Positions 39,219 through 50,396 of a DNA stretch of 64,000 bases are shown piece after piece (the first letter of the stretch is position 1; every line of letters begins with the position of its first letter). The position numbers and the translations under genes are program-made. The notes under the pieces were generated by a model. The model did not search any database. It saw nothing but the letters and a program-made list of their open reading frames with translations, and had not been told where the DNA came from. The DNA lies in NCBI GenBank assembly GCA_964034945.1, contig OZ035963.1:66980682-67044681 (forward strand). Direction: 5' to 3'. The DNA comes from Chrysopilus asiliformis (taxonomy: Eukaryota; Arthropoda; Insecta; Diptera; Rhagionidae).

Positions 39219-42200
39219 TCACGTTTCATGAGGTGCATATACAGACATATTTACATACCGGTTCTGAATTTAAAAAAAATAGTGAGCTTAGTTGCACTTG
39301 TATATACAAGGATATGAAGATATCATGTAATACGACGAGAATATTACTTGCATCTAACGTGGTAGATTTTGTTCCCATATGAGCCAAGATATTTTAATCA
39401 TGTTATGCATATTTGCATAAGCATATCAGACTGCACCTCATTTAATTAAATTTAATCACTTGCATATTTAATGAGATAAACATAAATTGTGGATATAAAT
39501 TACTAAAGTTTCACTTCACCACGCAATTCCAATATATGCCCCTCAGGAACTAGATACGTTTGGGAAAATAAAGATTTTTCGTAAAGTATTACAAAAAAAT
39601 GAACAGAAAAGAAAACCCAACCAAAAAAATGTATTTAACATTTCAACTTTAAAAATAAACACATTGACGATATTCGTAAATTAAGTTTAGATTTGAAATA
39701 TCTGATAATGTGAGCGTTTTTGTGATCTTCTGCAAGATGTCGACTCTTCATCGATCAAAAAAAGCTAATTCGCTGTCAATGTGGGCCGTGGAAAATTCGT
39801 CGGCCAAACAAAAACTAATTCGCTGTCAAGGTGGAAAATTCGTCTCGGATTTTTTTTTCTGCTAAATTTTAATTGATAAATTGAGAGCTAAATTTTCTTA
39901 TAACAAATGACTCTATTTCAAACATCATAATCCTGACTGGTAGGTATTTCATAAATCATCTCCTGACGTCAGACTGTCAACGCACCTTCTTAAAGTTTAG
40001 TTGAGACGTTGATGAGATGATTCCGATTACTAAGGAAAATTGTCTTTTTTTCCACTTTCCGCTTATCATTTGAGGGCTTTGTCTTCTTTGCCACGTCTAT
40101 TTTCACTGATGCTAAATAGGAAAATAGGACCGAGAGACATGACTCGAGGGAAAAAAGTTGTGAAGGGACAGGGAAGAGGTGAGGGAGGAGTGATGCTGTT
40201 TGTTTAGTCACGTGAAATGATTATTTTACGGCTCAAGGAATAAATTTAACGTAACATGATAAAGAAATATTACTTTAGGTAGAAAATTTCCTTCTCATTT
40301 GAATAAAAACTCTGTTATGATTTTCTTATCTCTGTAACTTTTGATATTGAATCATCATTCATCACTTCATTGCACAAATTTTTGACGTTACATCTGTGAA
40401 TGTTTTCAATTTTGAGATTTCTTTGAAATTATGTGTTAAAGGTTATTTTATTGCAAACTATGTAGTAATAGAGTAATCAAATTTTGATGTACAGTAAACA
40501 TATGTCAAAAGACTTTAGATGTTTTTAACTTTTTCAATACAATGCAACGTTTTCAAGAAAATCCCAAAAAACCTTTCAGTTTCAATGGGGGAGAGGAAAG
40601 TAATTGTTCAAACGAACGCAATCTAATTTAAAATGTTAGATCCTAAAATTCACTTGACTACTTTTACAACATTTTACGTCATTGATTCCATCTTAGAACT
40701 ACAGATGCGGGGGTTATTTTCTTTCTAAGCGCATTTCACATATAAAAGACGCGAGCTTATTTCTAAAAAAAAATCTTAAGGACTTTCTTTAAATATCATT
40801 TCACCAGTTCAACATGAAAACATAAATAATGATACAGAACGGGAACAACTATGGCTGCTAACCTAAAAAATGCGATTCACCTACGAGTAAACTAAAAATT
40901 AACTTCATTTGGCTTTCCTACTTCGTGCCTGTGTTATTCTGTAAGGTTTCTATGAAATAACAGTAGGAAATTCAAAAAACTAATTTATCCTTGCATGCAT
41001 TTTATTCTAGGTTTTAATGCTGATGCATGACCCGGTGCAATTTTTTTTTCAACCAAATGGCATTTGTTTTGTCGATATTTTTCTATTGTATTGCATTTCG
41101 TTTCATTGCATTGCATCTCATGGTGCAATCCTCATATGAAATTTTACTACAGAAAAAATTTCAATTTTCATTTGAATAAAGTTGACAATTTGGATTCTTT
41201 TTATCGTCTTTTTAGTTCAGTGAGCATATTCTCTATTTCCGATAGAATTTCCAACTGGATGCAAATTTTGGCATCCGAAAAATTCAGGCAAAAAATTTAA
41301 ATATTGAAATGAAGTTTTTACTTGAAACATTAGTTCTTTTATGATTTTGATGACAAATTTCCATGACTTTATATCACTTTTTCAAAACTAATATTATTTA
41401 TTCACGAAACAAAAGCATACTTTTATGATAATTAAAATGTTTGCAGTTTAAATTAAAACAACAGCTCACTGAAATTGGATAACTTGTAAAAGGAAACTAC
41501 AATAATTTTACCACGAACTTATCTTAATTGAAGCATGGATTTCAAAGGGTTCTGTTATACTGACTAAATATTAAAACAATGTAGCAACGCTAATATACAT
41601 TAAATTTATATTAAATTATGCTTTACATTAAGCAGAAAGAGCTCAAAACATGCTAGTCAATTATTTACCAAAATCCCTCCAAAATTTCCAGAGCCATTTG
41701 CCAGCATGTACCCGTGGTTACCAGTCAGGACGTGTTAAATCTGAATCGCAATTTCCAGACCACCCTCAATCTCTGAACCTATATTTTGCCGTCAGCTACT
41801 ACCCTTGAATTGCTCTTCTTGCCCTCTTCATTTCACGTGTCCATATTTTATTTTATTCCAGAGAATTTTTTAAATACCCCAGCGTACCGTCTGTCCATTC
41901 AAGCATTTTGGGCTTATTTTATGTAACTATGAATCTATGTAACCTCAATGTTGTCCTTCACTGCTTCAGGATACTTGAGTAAAAATTAAGTGAACCAAAA
42001 ACTTGACCATGACTATAATCAGAGTCAACATGGTTTCTCGTACAGTACATAAATTCAACAAGGATCAGTGAGACAATCGAGCAGTTGGTCATTAAATTTC
42101 ATATATGCGGACAACATAAATTTCTTATGCGGTGAACTTTCAACATAATGTAAGAAAATATTTGCTCGCACTTAGTCAGTCAGATACTTTGTGCCATATG

Positions 42201-45107
42201 CTTCATCTTTATCCAAAAATTAATCTTCTCGGTGTGACCTTTTGCACGTTTTACCGGAATTCTCTATAATAAGTATATTCAAAATTTTCAAATTTCGCAA
42301 CATGAGAATTCTGTAAATATTTTGAAGATTTCGCAAAACCAGAATGGACAACAAGATTTATATATTTTTGGCCATAGTTTAAAAAAAAAATAATAAATTC
42401 AAAAAAATTGTAAAATTTCAAAAAATATTTTGTTTTTTATTATTAAATTATTAATTAAAATTTCCAACTGTTTTATTTGTCAATTCGATAACAAAGAAAA
42501 ATCTTCAGAAATTTTCTTTAAACTTTCGGCAGTCTATTCTTATATAATAAATTGAACAGATGTTCAAAAACAAACAATTACTCTAAAAATAGAACGAAAA
42601 AAATCAGTTGTTGTTTTCATAAAATTTTCAATAATGAACAACAAAAATATTTCGATAAACTTTTCCACGAAAAACAATCAAACATTTTTATGGTACAAAA
42701 TTGAAGAAAAGCACCCCAACGATAGCACAGAATTTGAATTTGATTATATTATATTTCTCCCATATGACACATTAACATATGTGTATACTCAGCATTTTGT
42801 ATTGTTTTTCTAACTACTGGTATATAAAGGTTGAAATCATGAACATTTCACACCAACCCCTCACTCAATTGTTCTGCATGTCTTTTATCAAATCCCACCA
42901 TGGGCAGAATGTAGAAATTAAGATGAAAATGATTTGCAAGCTTTAATTCGATTAATTTCAGTAGTCTTATTCGTGCGTATTTTCTGCTGGATAATTCAAG
43001 CAATCCCAGGACACACGCAGACAGGTATTATTCCGGAGTTACGGGAAATATTTTGCGGGGCGACATGTGCGCCCGACTATCTGTGGGTGGGCCGTGATAC
43101 TTATGGTGGGTGGTAGAATATTTTTTTTCAAACACACTTTTTTATTCTTTTTGAAAAGTTTTGAAAGCTCTTCAATATATTGTTCCACATTTGTCGATGA
43201 CTAGCGAGATTTTCTTAAATTTTCACCAAGTTTTGTGCAAGGATAAAAATTTACAAAATTGGGACAATTTGATTTTGTGTTTTCAAACCTCTTAAGAAAT
43301 TTTCGAAAATTGCAACAAAAACATCGATATATGAAAATCCTTGCTGCTTTTATTAATCTGATTTGATAGCAAGCCATTATTTTGACTTCATTTTACCACC
43401 CAATGAGAGGGCAATTATAAAAATAATTGTTCCAACATGACTAGGGATCTTGGCAACTTACTTTAAGCGGTGATTTGTATTTGTGAGCAATTATAATTTG
43501 TCTCAATGGATTGCTACTTTAACACACGTGGCAAAAACGGCAAGTAGAAAGGGTAAGAATTTTGAGTTGATTGTATTCAAAATTCATGCAAGTGTATAGG
43601 TTTGTATTTGAACAAAAATAAATCGACCATAAACATTTAATTTATGCTGAAATTACCTTTCGGAAACAGGTGAGACGATTTTGTTTTCATTTAATTTGGA
43701 TCCTCAATTAAGGATAATTTCACCTTGATTCATTCTTAAAATAGTTTAAACTTGAGAATAAACTCCAAAATACTCGTAAAATTAAGGACCTTTTCTTGGA
43801 ATTGGAAAGATTTGTAGTAAAATAAATTTTATTGAATAAAACTTAACATCCATCTGTCGGCTTTTAAACCCCAGCGTAAAATCTTTTACAACAAAGGTTC
43901 CGAGCCTCTGAGTTACAAAACCTCGTTGGGGAAAATTGTAAACAGGGTAAGCTTTCTGTTAACCAAAACCCTCAAAGAAAAGCTTCCACAGGAAAAGTCC
44001 CCATACGGAAACTTTTCTCCCCTCCTAGGAAATGAAACTTTTCGGGGCTTTTCCAAAGCTTTCCCCCAAAACTTTGAAAGAAAAAATCCCCGAAGCTTAA
44101 ATAAGTTTCCACTTTACAGAATACAATTGAATTTATCAGATAATTTGGAGTCAGTCCCTTTTCCTTTTCGGTTTTTTCTAAAAATAAACCACCAATCGGA
44201 AAAATATCTGTGAAAAGGATTCAATTTCTGTCAAGAAAGTGTATTGACTCAAAAATAGCACAATGTAACCGAGTTAAGAGAGAAAAATTTGTACTTCAAA
44301 ATGTCATAGGGTGGTAAATCTACTCATATTTTAACCAAGTGAATGAAATGCTTCATAAATCAGAATTCTACGCGTATATCAATTTGTAATCCCATAATCC
44401 GATTGATTGATTAATTGAATATTGTTATCCCTACGTTTGCATTAAGGTATTTTGAAAATACGTATAAATCCACACCTGCGGTAGCATAGCTACCGTTGCT
44501 CATACACTTAACCCACTTATATGTAAGTACGATTATTGTCTTTTACTACTCTTAAAATACAAAGACAAATTGAACCTCTCAAAATAACCAAGGATATTGG
44601 GAATAATAACGTAGTTGAGAAGTGGATAGAAAGCATATTTTGTATGTATAGAATCTCGTCTATTTCAAAATAATTGTAATCGTTGTCATACTATAAAGAC
44701 TACATGGCTACTGCTGTCTGCGAATTATGTAGATTATCTGCATTGTATGAAGTGTACGAGTATGTAGATTGATATGTTGATCCATATCTATAGTAAGCCA
44801 TAATAATTCCTATGTTTGTGTCATTCCACTCTACTTCAGGATTTATCGATTAAACTGTTCATTTATGCGTAACAAATAATTTTGATTTATTTCAATATTT
44901 TTGAAACCTTTAGTCATTTCAAAATTAATATTGGCGTGAAAATGACAGGACCTTTAATTTCTCTATGCTATATATGGAAGGAAATTAGTTTTATAGGATT
45001 TTATTGAAAAGCTAAAAACATTTGTTTGTGTATATTTCTGCTGTCGGAATACCAGAAATTCAGGCGAGTGACTGATTCTAGGGAGTACAAAGGGAAGATG
45101 ATTGCAC
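39219..45107. other. Non-coding stretch with small local repeats, no supported gene
   Basis: A 50-bp-period imperfect direct duplication lies at 39765-39844: CTAATTCGCTGTCAA at 39765 and 39815, GTGGAAAATTCGTC at 39788 and 39831. A patch at about 43980-44100 is dense in short direct and inverted versions of GGAAAAGTCCCC/ACTTTTC. Open frames up to about 95 codons (43926-44213) overlap that patch and resemble no family. Confidence 0.5.
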
Positions 45108-45111
45108 AAGG
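45108..45111. other. Target site duplication, left (AAGG)
   Basis: AAGG directly abuts the left LTR end and is repeated directly after the right LTR at 54813-54816. This is the 4-bp duplication expected of Ty3/gypsy integration, and it confirms both LTR boundaries. Confidence 0.85.
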
Positions 45112-46986
45112 TGTTAAAAAGGAGCATTGTTCCTATGATCTGAATCATAGACTTAATCTTTTTGGAGAGGGACTGCACGCGGCACACTAAACCAGCCAGC
45201 TCGCGGATGGGGCGGGGATCTTGCAAACAGTCCGCACCTCTGCTCCCCACAAAAAGTGTGTGCCTTGCTGTACATAATTACCGAATTTTCTATTATGTTG
45301 ACCGAGTTTCAGATGATTTTCCCAATACGAATAAGCATAGTGGTGTTATTATGCTTAACCCTTCCCTACCTTTAGCTTACGGTATACCGAATCTTTGCAT
45401 CTTAAATCTTTCCGAAAGCTCCCTAATGAACTAATGTAGCATAAGGATGTGTTGGAGTTGGTGACCTTTCTGATCTATTCGCTCATTGCGGAATTATTAA
45501 AACGCCTGAATTTATTATAAACAAATTCGACTGAGTTTTATTCAAAAAAAAGGTAAAATGAACAATAAAAAAAATTCACTAAATGTACACCTCAACGATG
45601 TTGGAAATATCGAAAAGGGATTTCGCAACGTAATATATCATAATTCAAACTAGTTAGATTAGCGCATAATAATAATTCTTAGCATTAATTCGATTTACGT
45701 AGTATTAGTTCTTAATATAATTTAATATAGAAATTAAGAAAATCCACGTTTTTTATAAATTTAGAAAATTAGGTTAAGTAATTTTTAACTCGTTAGAATA
45801 AGGTAAAGTTAAGACAAATTTTAGGGTTAAGTTAAATCTAAGTAAATTTTAATATAATCTAACTTATAAATTAAGGGTAGAATTAAGTGCACCAAAATTT
45901 TAGCGTAATTTTAAATAAATACCTTAGATTTTCTTTTTACTTGTCGATGCAGCCGGCAGATCTGTCGCTTGCTCGATGAATATTTTCCTGTATGACTTGA
46001 CAAAAAAGTTGATAATTTTAATGCACTTGAACATTAAGGAGACATAATTAAAATTATGTGTTAATTGATGATCACTTCTTGATTGAAGATCACAGCTTAA
46101 GATATTGATTTTGGTTGACTTGAACCACTGGAAGGTTCCAAACGGTCGACCATGTGGGTGGATTTCTGCATGTGGGCGGCCATGTGGCCTCTTCTACCAC
46201 GCCGGCAGGAAAATCCAAAAAAATCTTTCAAAATGATGCGATTTCTCTGTAGATTCGATGCTTTATTCAAAAAATACGTATTCGAAGAATCTTTGGCAAT
46301 CTTTCTTTCGGTGGAAACGTGTCCGATTCGTTGGAAAAACCACGTCTAGAATCACGTGTTTAAAATTTTCCTCACCGTGGGTGAAAATTCAAAATGTGCA
46401 CAAAAATATTATGCAAAATAACCCCTAAAATAGTAGGGAGCATGTTTAGGAACACTATCCACATAAAATTTGAGCGTTTTCTATACGCGACCGAAAGAAA
46501 AAGAATTTACCTCTATGGGGGTTATCCAAAACGTGTAAAAAAAATATTTTCAGGAAAAATCCTTTATCCAATTCTGCAACCAGGCTAAGTTTTTCTCGTT
46601 TGGCACTGCACTTTGGAAATTCGGGAAATTCCGAACTTTTCGCGAATCAAATAATAAAAAATTCCTCTTTTCGCGTTGGTGAAAAAGGGAATAAAAAAGA
46701 CACAGTAGCTAGCGAACACAGATGGAGTTTTACTTTAAACTCCCTTTGATTTCAAGTACAGCCGAATGATAACTGATCAAACAGCAAAAAAAGAACATTC
46801 GACTCCTGATAAGAAATCAAACAATTAACGGACGAACTGAACTGGTTTTACTCTTATGGGTGGAAGGCGAAGTGTGGGAGATCGAATGCAAAGTAATTGT
46901 CTTCGATTTGCAATTAGGGTGATGCGAAAGTCTGTGGCATTTTTTTTTCTTTATAAAAAAAATATTGAAATTTTGTGGCCGCAACA
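45112..46986 (-). repeat. 3' LTR (1,875 bp)
   Basis: Bounded by TGTT...AACA on both strands (plus: TGTTAAAAAGG...GCCGCAACA) and matching 52938-54812 end to end at one constant offset. In element orientation a TATAAAA lies at 45757-45751 and an AATAAA at 45542-45537 about 210 nt later, compatible with transcript start and polyadenylation signals. Small plus-strand frames inside (for example 45162-45434) recur in the other LTR because the DNA is repeated; they are not supported as genes. Confidence 0.95.
45537..45542 (-). terminator. Possible polyadenylation signal in the 3' LTR
   Basis: AATAAA on the minus strand, with a second AATAAA at 45516-45511. It is about 210 nt downstream of the TATA-like motif in element orientation. 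Such hexamers are common in AT-rich DNA, so this is only a candidate. Confidence 0.35.
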
Positions 46987-47039
46987 GGGCAGGGTGTGTG
47001 GTGAGGTGGAAACTAAAACACAGACGCTGAAAAACGGCC
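46987..47039 (-). other. Pol-to-LTR junction, polypurine tract expected but not seen
   Basis: These 53 nt lie between the pol stop and the 3' LTR. In element orientation the last 23 nt are C-rich and pyrimidine-rich (ending CACACACCCTGCCC) rather than a purine run. Ty3/gypsy elements normally prime plus-strand DNA from a purine tract directly at this junction. On the opposite strand the same bases are G-rich. Confidence 0.7.
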
Positions 47040-50000
47040 CTAGGCATGTAAGTCTTTTGCGTGAAATGTTCCTACGAGATTTCCTTTTAGGTCTTCGATC
47101 TCATATAAACTGTTTCCTAACTTTTTCCTAACTCTGGCTTTCACGAATACGGGAGCCAATTTCGCGCTGTATTTCTCACTTGCCTTGCTCTGTGTAAAAT
47201 TTCGCCTAAAAAGTTCCTGACCGGGGATATAACTAACGTCTCTTTGCCGCGTGTTGTATGTTCGACATGCTTTTTCATATGATTTTTCCAGATTTTCTTT
47301 CACCTTGTGACGAACTAATTCCAATTTGGTTTGACGATCGACAGCAAAGTCATTTTCTACTAAAGTTCCCAAGGTCTTATGAATTTTGTATAACGAACCA
47401 TGGCTCAACATATTCTGACCAAAGACTATTTGATAGGGAGAAAATCCAGTGGATTGATGAATGGTACTGCGTATTGCAAAGCATATTTCAGGTAAGTTTA
47501 CATCCCATCGCGTATGATCGGAATCGATATATGCGCGAATGCTGCTCAGAATTGTGCGATTTACTCGCTCAGACGCATTTGCCTGGGGTGAATAAAGCGC
47601 AGTGTATGTATGTCGAATTCCGTATTTTTCCAGCAATTCGTTATAAATTCGTGATTTGAATTGCGAGCCATTATCGGTCATCACTGTTTCTGGGATACCA
47701 AAGGTCATGAATAGATCTTTTTCGACGTAATCGCAAATCAAATTCGCTGAAAATTTTCGTAGCGGTTTCAAAAAAGGAAATTTGGAGAAATGATCCAAGA
47801 CTATTAGAATACCAATATTGCCTGATTTGGATCGAGGATATGGTCCTAACAGATCCATATAATATTTTTGGAACGGTCTCGAAGTGATCGATTGCGCACC
47901 CATGGGAGGACGTAGTATTTTATTGGGGTGTTTAATCGTTCGGCAAACATCGCATTTTGATACGAAGTTGTGTACATCTTTCGCCATGTTTGGCCAATAA
48001 AAACTTTCTCGCAATTTTTCCAAGGTTTTCAGAATACCTCCGTGTGAAGACATCGGTGGGTCGTGAGCGGACTCAATCAACTCGAGCTTCAACTCCTCAG
48101 GTATCCACAATTTCCATGAATTATCGTCGAGATCCACAAGTCCAGTGGCATGTGAAGTACGTTTGTATATAAAGTCGTCGATTATTTGTACATCGGGTAA
48201 ATTTGAACTATTTTGTTTTATAGTCTCCTTAAGTCGAACGTATTTTTCGCCTTGGAAATGTGGTGACGATAAATCCACATTGAGACAAGTTTTCGTCAGT
48301 TCTGCAAGGTCAGTATCAAGTGGCATATCAGGGATTCTAGATAGCGCATCAGGCACGGTGTTCAGACTGCCTCTTCTGTGCACAATATCGAAAGCAAAGC
48401 CTTGGAGTTTAAGGCTCCATCTAGCTAATCGGCCATGTAAGTCTGTCTGTGACATTAGCCACTTGAGACTTGCATGATCCGTGATCACAGTAAACTTGTG
48501 TCCCTCGACGTATCCTCTAAATTTCTTGATCGCCAGCACAACAGCGAAGCATTCCTGCTCAGTAACAGAGTAATTTTTCTGAGCTTTATTGAATTTTTGA
48601 CTCATGAAAGCAACAGGACGCTCTTGATCATCATCATCGACTTGTAAAAGCACAGCTCCCATACCGGTGTGACTAGCATCACACTGAATGATAAATGGTT
48701 TATCATAATTTGGATTTATTAGGATTGGTGATGATGACAATTGCATTTTGAGTTCTTGGAAAGCCTGTTGAGCTTCAAGTGTCCAAGAAAAACCTTTGCC
48801 TTTTTTTAATAGGTCAGATATTGGCGCTGACAAACTGGAGAAATTTGGTATAAAACGTCGATACCAACCGGCGAGACCGAGGAATCTACGAACTTCCTTG
48901 ACTGATCTCGGTGGAGGATATTGAATGATTGAGGAGATCTTATCTTCGTCTGTACGTATGCCTCCTTCGCCTACTATAAAACCGAGATATTTCACCTTTT
49001 TCAGACAGAATTTACTTTTTTCTAGGTTAAGGGTGAGATTTGCTTTACGGAGCAACTCCGCAACTTCGGTTAATATTTTTAAATGATCCTCAAAACTGTC
49101 TGAAATAATGAGTAAATCATCTAAATAGACAAAGACCTGGGTTCTTAGCTGAGGTGGGATTAGTTTATCAATGAGTCTGCAAAGGGTTTGCGGGGCATTG
49201 CAGAGACCGTACGCCATTACCTTATACTGGTATAATGGTCTGCCAGGTACTGTGAAGGCAGTTTTTTCACGCGATACAGGGTTAAGGGGGATCTGCCAAA
49301 ATGCTTCTTTACGATCCAGTTTCGTTATTATTTTCGCTTTTGGCAACCGGCTGAGTATCATGTCTATCAAAGGCATCGGATACGCGTCTTTTTTAGTGAC
49401 TTTGTTTACCTTTCTGGAGTCCAGACAAAGTCGTACTCGATCTGGTTTGCGTATCAGGACAACCGGACTACTCCAGCTGCTAGTACTCTCTTCAATTATA
49501 TCTAATGCCAGCATACGATCCAGTTCTTTGTAGAGTAATTTCTCTACGGCAGGAGATACCGCAAAGTGTCTTTGTTTAATGGGTTTCGCGTCTCCAGTGT
49601 CGATTGTATGCTGACACAAGTGCGTTCTTCCAAGTCCTTGCGCGGATGCAGAAGGAAATAGATTTTTAACGGACTCTAATTGGTATTTTTGATGCGAGGT
49701 AAGAGGTATTATTTCAGGATCTTCGGTTTGGCTATCTATACTAGAGATTTCGGACATTAAGCTGGGCCTCATATCAAATGCGGTCCAAAAATCCATGCCT
49801 AAATAGAGATTTTGTTTGAGTTTTGGCAATATGTAAAGTTTCAGGTCTTTTGTTAGGTTACGAAAGGTAACGTCCACATTAAGACATCCGTAGACTTCTT
49901 GGGCAGTACCGTCAGCAGTTTGAATATTGGCCATACTTTTCTGAAGCTTATTTTGTTGAATTAGGGTTTTAGCAAAAGTATTTCCGGCACAACTAACTGA

Positions 50001-50396
50001 AGCACCACTGTCAAGGAGGCCTAGTATAGAAGTCGAATTAATTTTAACCTCTGCATAAGGACGTATGTCATCTGGTGACAAGGTAAAAATGGACGAAAGC
50101 TCTCGTGTTATTCTTCTACGTTTCAGTCGGTATTGTCGCCATCGCAAGGTGGATCTCTTGGGTCTTTTAGGGTTTGACAAGTCTGAAGACAAAGATGAAA
50201 TTTCTTTCGGGCTGTTAAAAATTCTGGATCTGGTCATTAAATAATTTCGTAGTCGGATATGATAAGGTTTTAATGGTGTAAGTAAAGGTTTGTAATAATT
50301 AAGTTTTGGAAAATCTGTGGATGAAAAATTCTGAGATTTGAGGACTATTTTGGGCGGGAGTTTTCCGCCTTCGCATTCCCGTTTTTTGAATTGCAT
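47040..50396 (-). CDS. pol: Pol polyprotein: protease, reverse transcriptase, RNase H, integrase
   Basis: An uninterrupted 1,118-codon frame, -1 relative to gag. Translation probably enters by frameshift at 50381; the ATG at 50396 precedes the slip site and is likely not used. Numbered from that ATG, the domains are: aspartic protease with DSGA (129-132); reverse transcriptase with the first catalytic Asp in LDRKEAF (D361) and YLDD (424-427); RNase H with D573, E615 and D640; integrase zinc-binding H778, H785, C815, C818; integrase core D848, D908, E943 (34 residues between the last two); and a C-terminal GPY/F-like module (about 1076-1116). Key catalytic residues are present and no stop interrupts. 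The polyprotein would copy the element RNA into DNA and integrate it. Family placement beyond Ty3/gypsy would need a tree. Confidence 0.95.
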   Translation of the reverse strand: MQFKKRECEGGKLPPKIVLKSQNFSSTDFPKLNYYKPLLTPLKPYHIRLRNYLMTRSRIFNSPKEISSLSSDLSNPKRPKRSTLRWRQYRLKRRRITRELSSIFTLSPDDIRPYAEVKINSTSILGLLDSGASVSCAGNTFAKTLIQQNKLQKSMANIQTADGTAQEVYGCLNVDVTFRNLTKDLKLYILPKLKQNLYLGMDFWTAFDMRPSLMSEISSIDSQTEDPEIIPLTSHQKYQLESVKNLFPSASAQGLGRTHLCQHTIDTGDAKPIKQRHFAVSPAVEKLLYKELDRMLALDIIEESTSSWSSPVVLIRKPDRVRLCLDSRKVNKVTKKDAYPMPLIDMILSRLPKAKIITKLDRKEAFWQIPLNPVSREKTAFTVPGRPLYQYKVMAYGLCNAPQTLCRLIDKLIPPQLRTQVFVYLDDLLIISDSFEDHLKILTEVAELLRKANLTLNLEKSKFCLKKVKYLGFIVGEGGIRTDEDKISSIIQYPPPRSVKEVRRFLGLAGWYRRFIPNFSSLSAPISDLLKKGKGFSWTLEAQQAFQELKMQLSSSPILINPNYDKPFIIQCDASHTGMGAVLLQVDDDDQERPVAFMSQKFNKAQKNYSVTEQECFAVVLAIKKFRGYVEGHKFTVITDHASLKWLMSQTDLHGRLARWSLKLQGFAFDIVHRRGSLNTVPDALSRIPDMPLDTDLAELTKTCLNVDLSSPHFQGEKYVRLKETIKQNSSNLPDVQIIDDFIYKRTSHATGLVDLDDNSWKLWIPEELKLELIESAHDPPMSSHGGILKTLEKLRESFYWPNMAKDVHNFVSKCDVCRTIKHPNKILRPPMGAQSITSRPFQKYYMDLLGPYPRSKSGNIGILIVLDHFSKFPFLKPLRKFSANLICDYVEKDLFMTFGIPETVMTDNGSQFKSRIYNELLEKYGIRHTYTALYSPQANASERVNRTILSSIRAYIDSDHTRWDVNLPEICFAIRSTIHQSTGFSPYQIVFGQNMLSHGSLYKIHKTLGTLVENDFAVDRQTKLELVRHKVKENLEKSYEKACRTYNTRQRDVSYIPGQELFRRNFTQSKASEKYSAKLAPVFVKARVRKKLGNSLYEIEDLKGNLVGTFHAKDLHA

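Noticed and set aside
43926..44213. A 95-codon plus-strand frame
   Set aside because: It overlaps a patch of short GGAAAAGTCCCC-type repeats and resembles no protein family.
45162..45434. A 90-codon plus-strand frame repeated identically at 52988-53260
   Set aside because: It lies inside the LTR, antisense to the element, and is repeated only because the LTR is. No recognisable domain.
46152..46588. Two small plus-strand frames that occur three times (also 53978 and 55938 onward)
   Set aside because: The triple occurrence follows from two LTRs plus the tandem duplication, not from a gene family.
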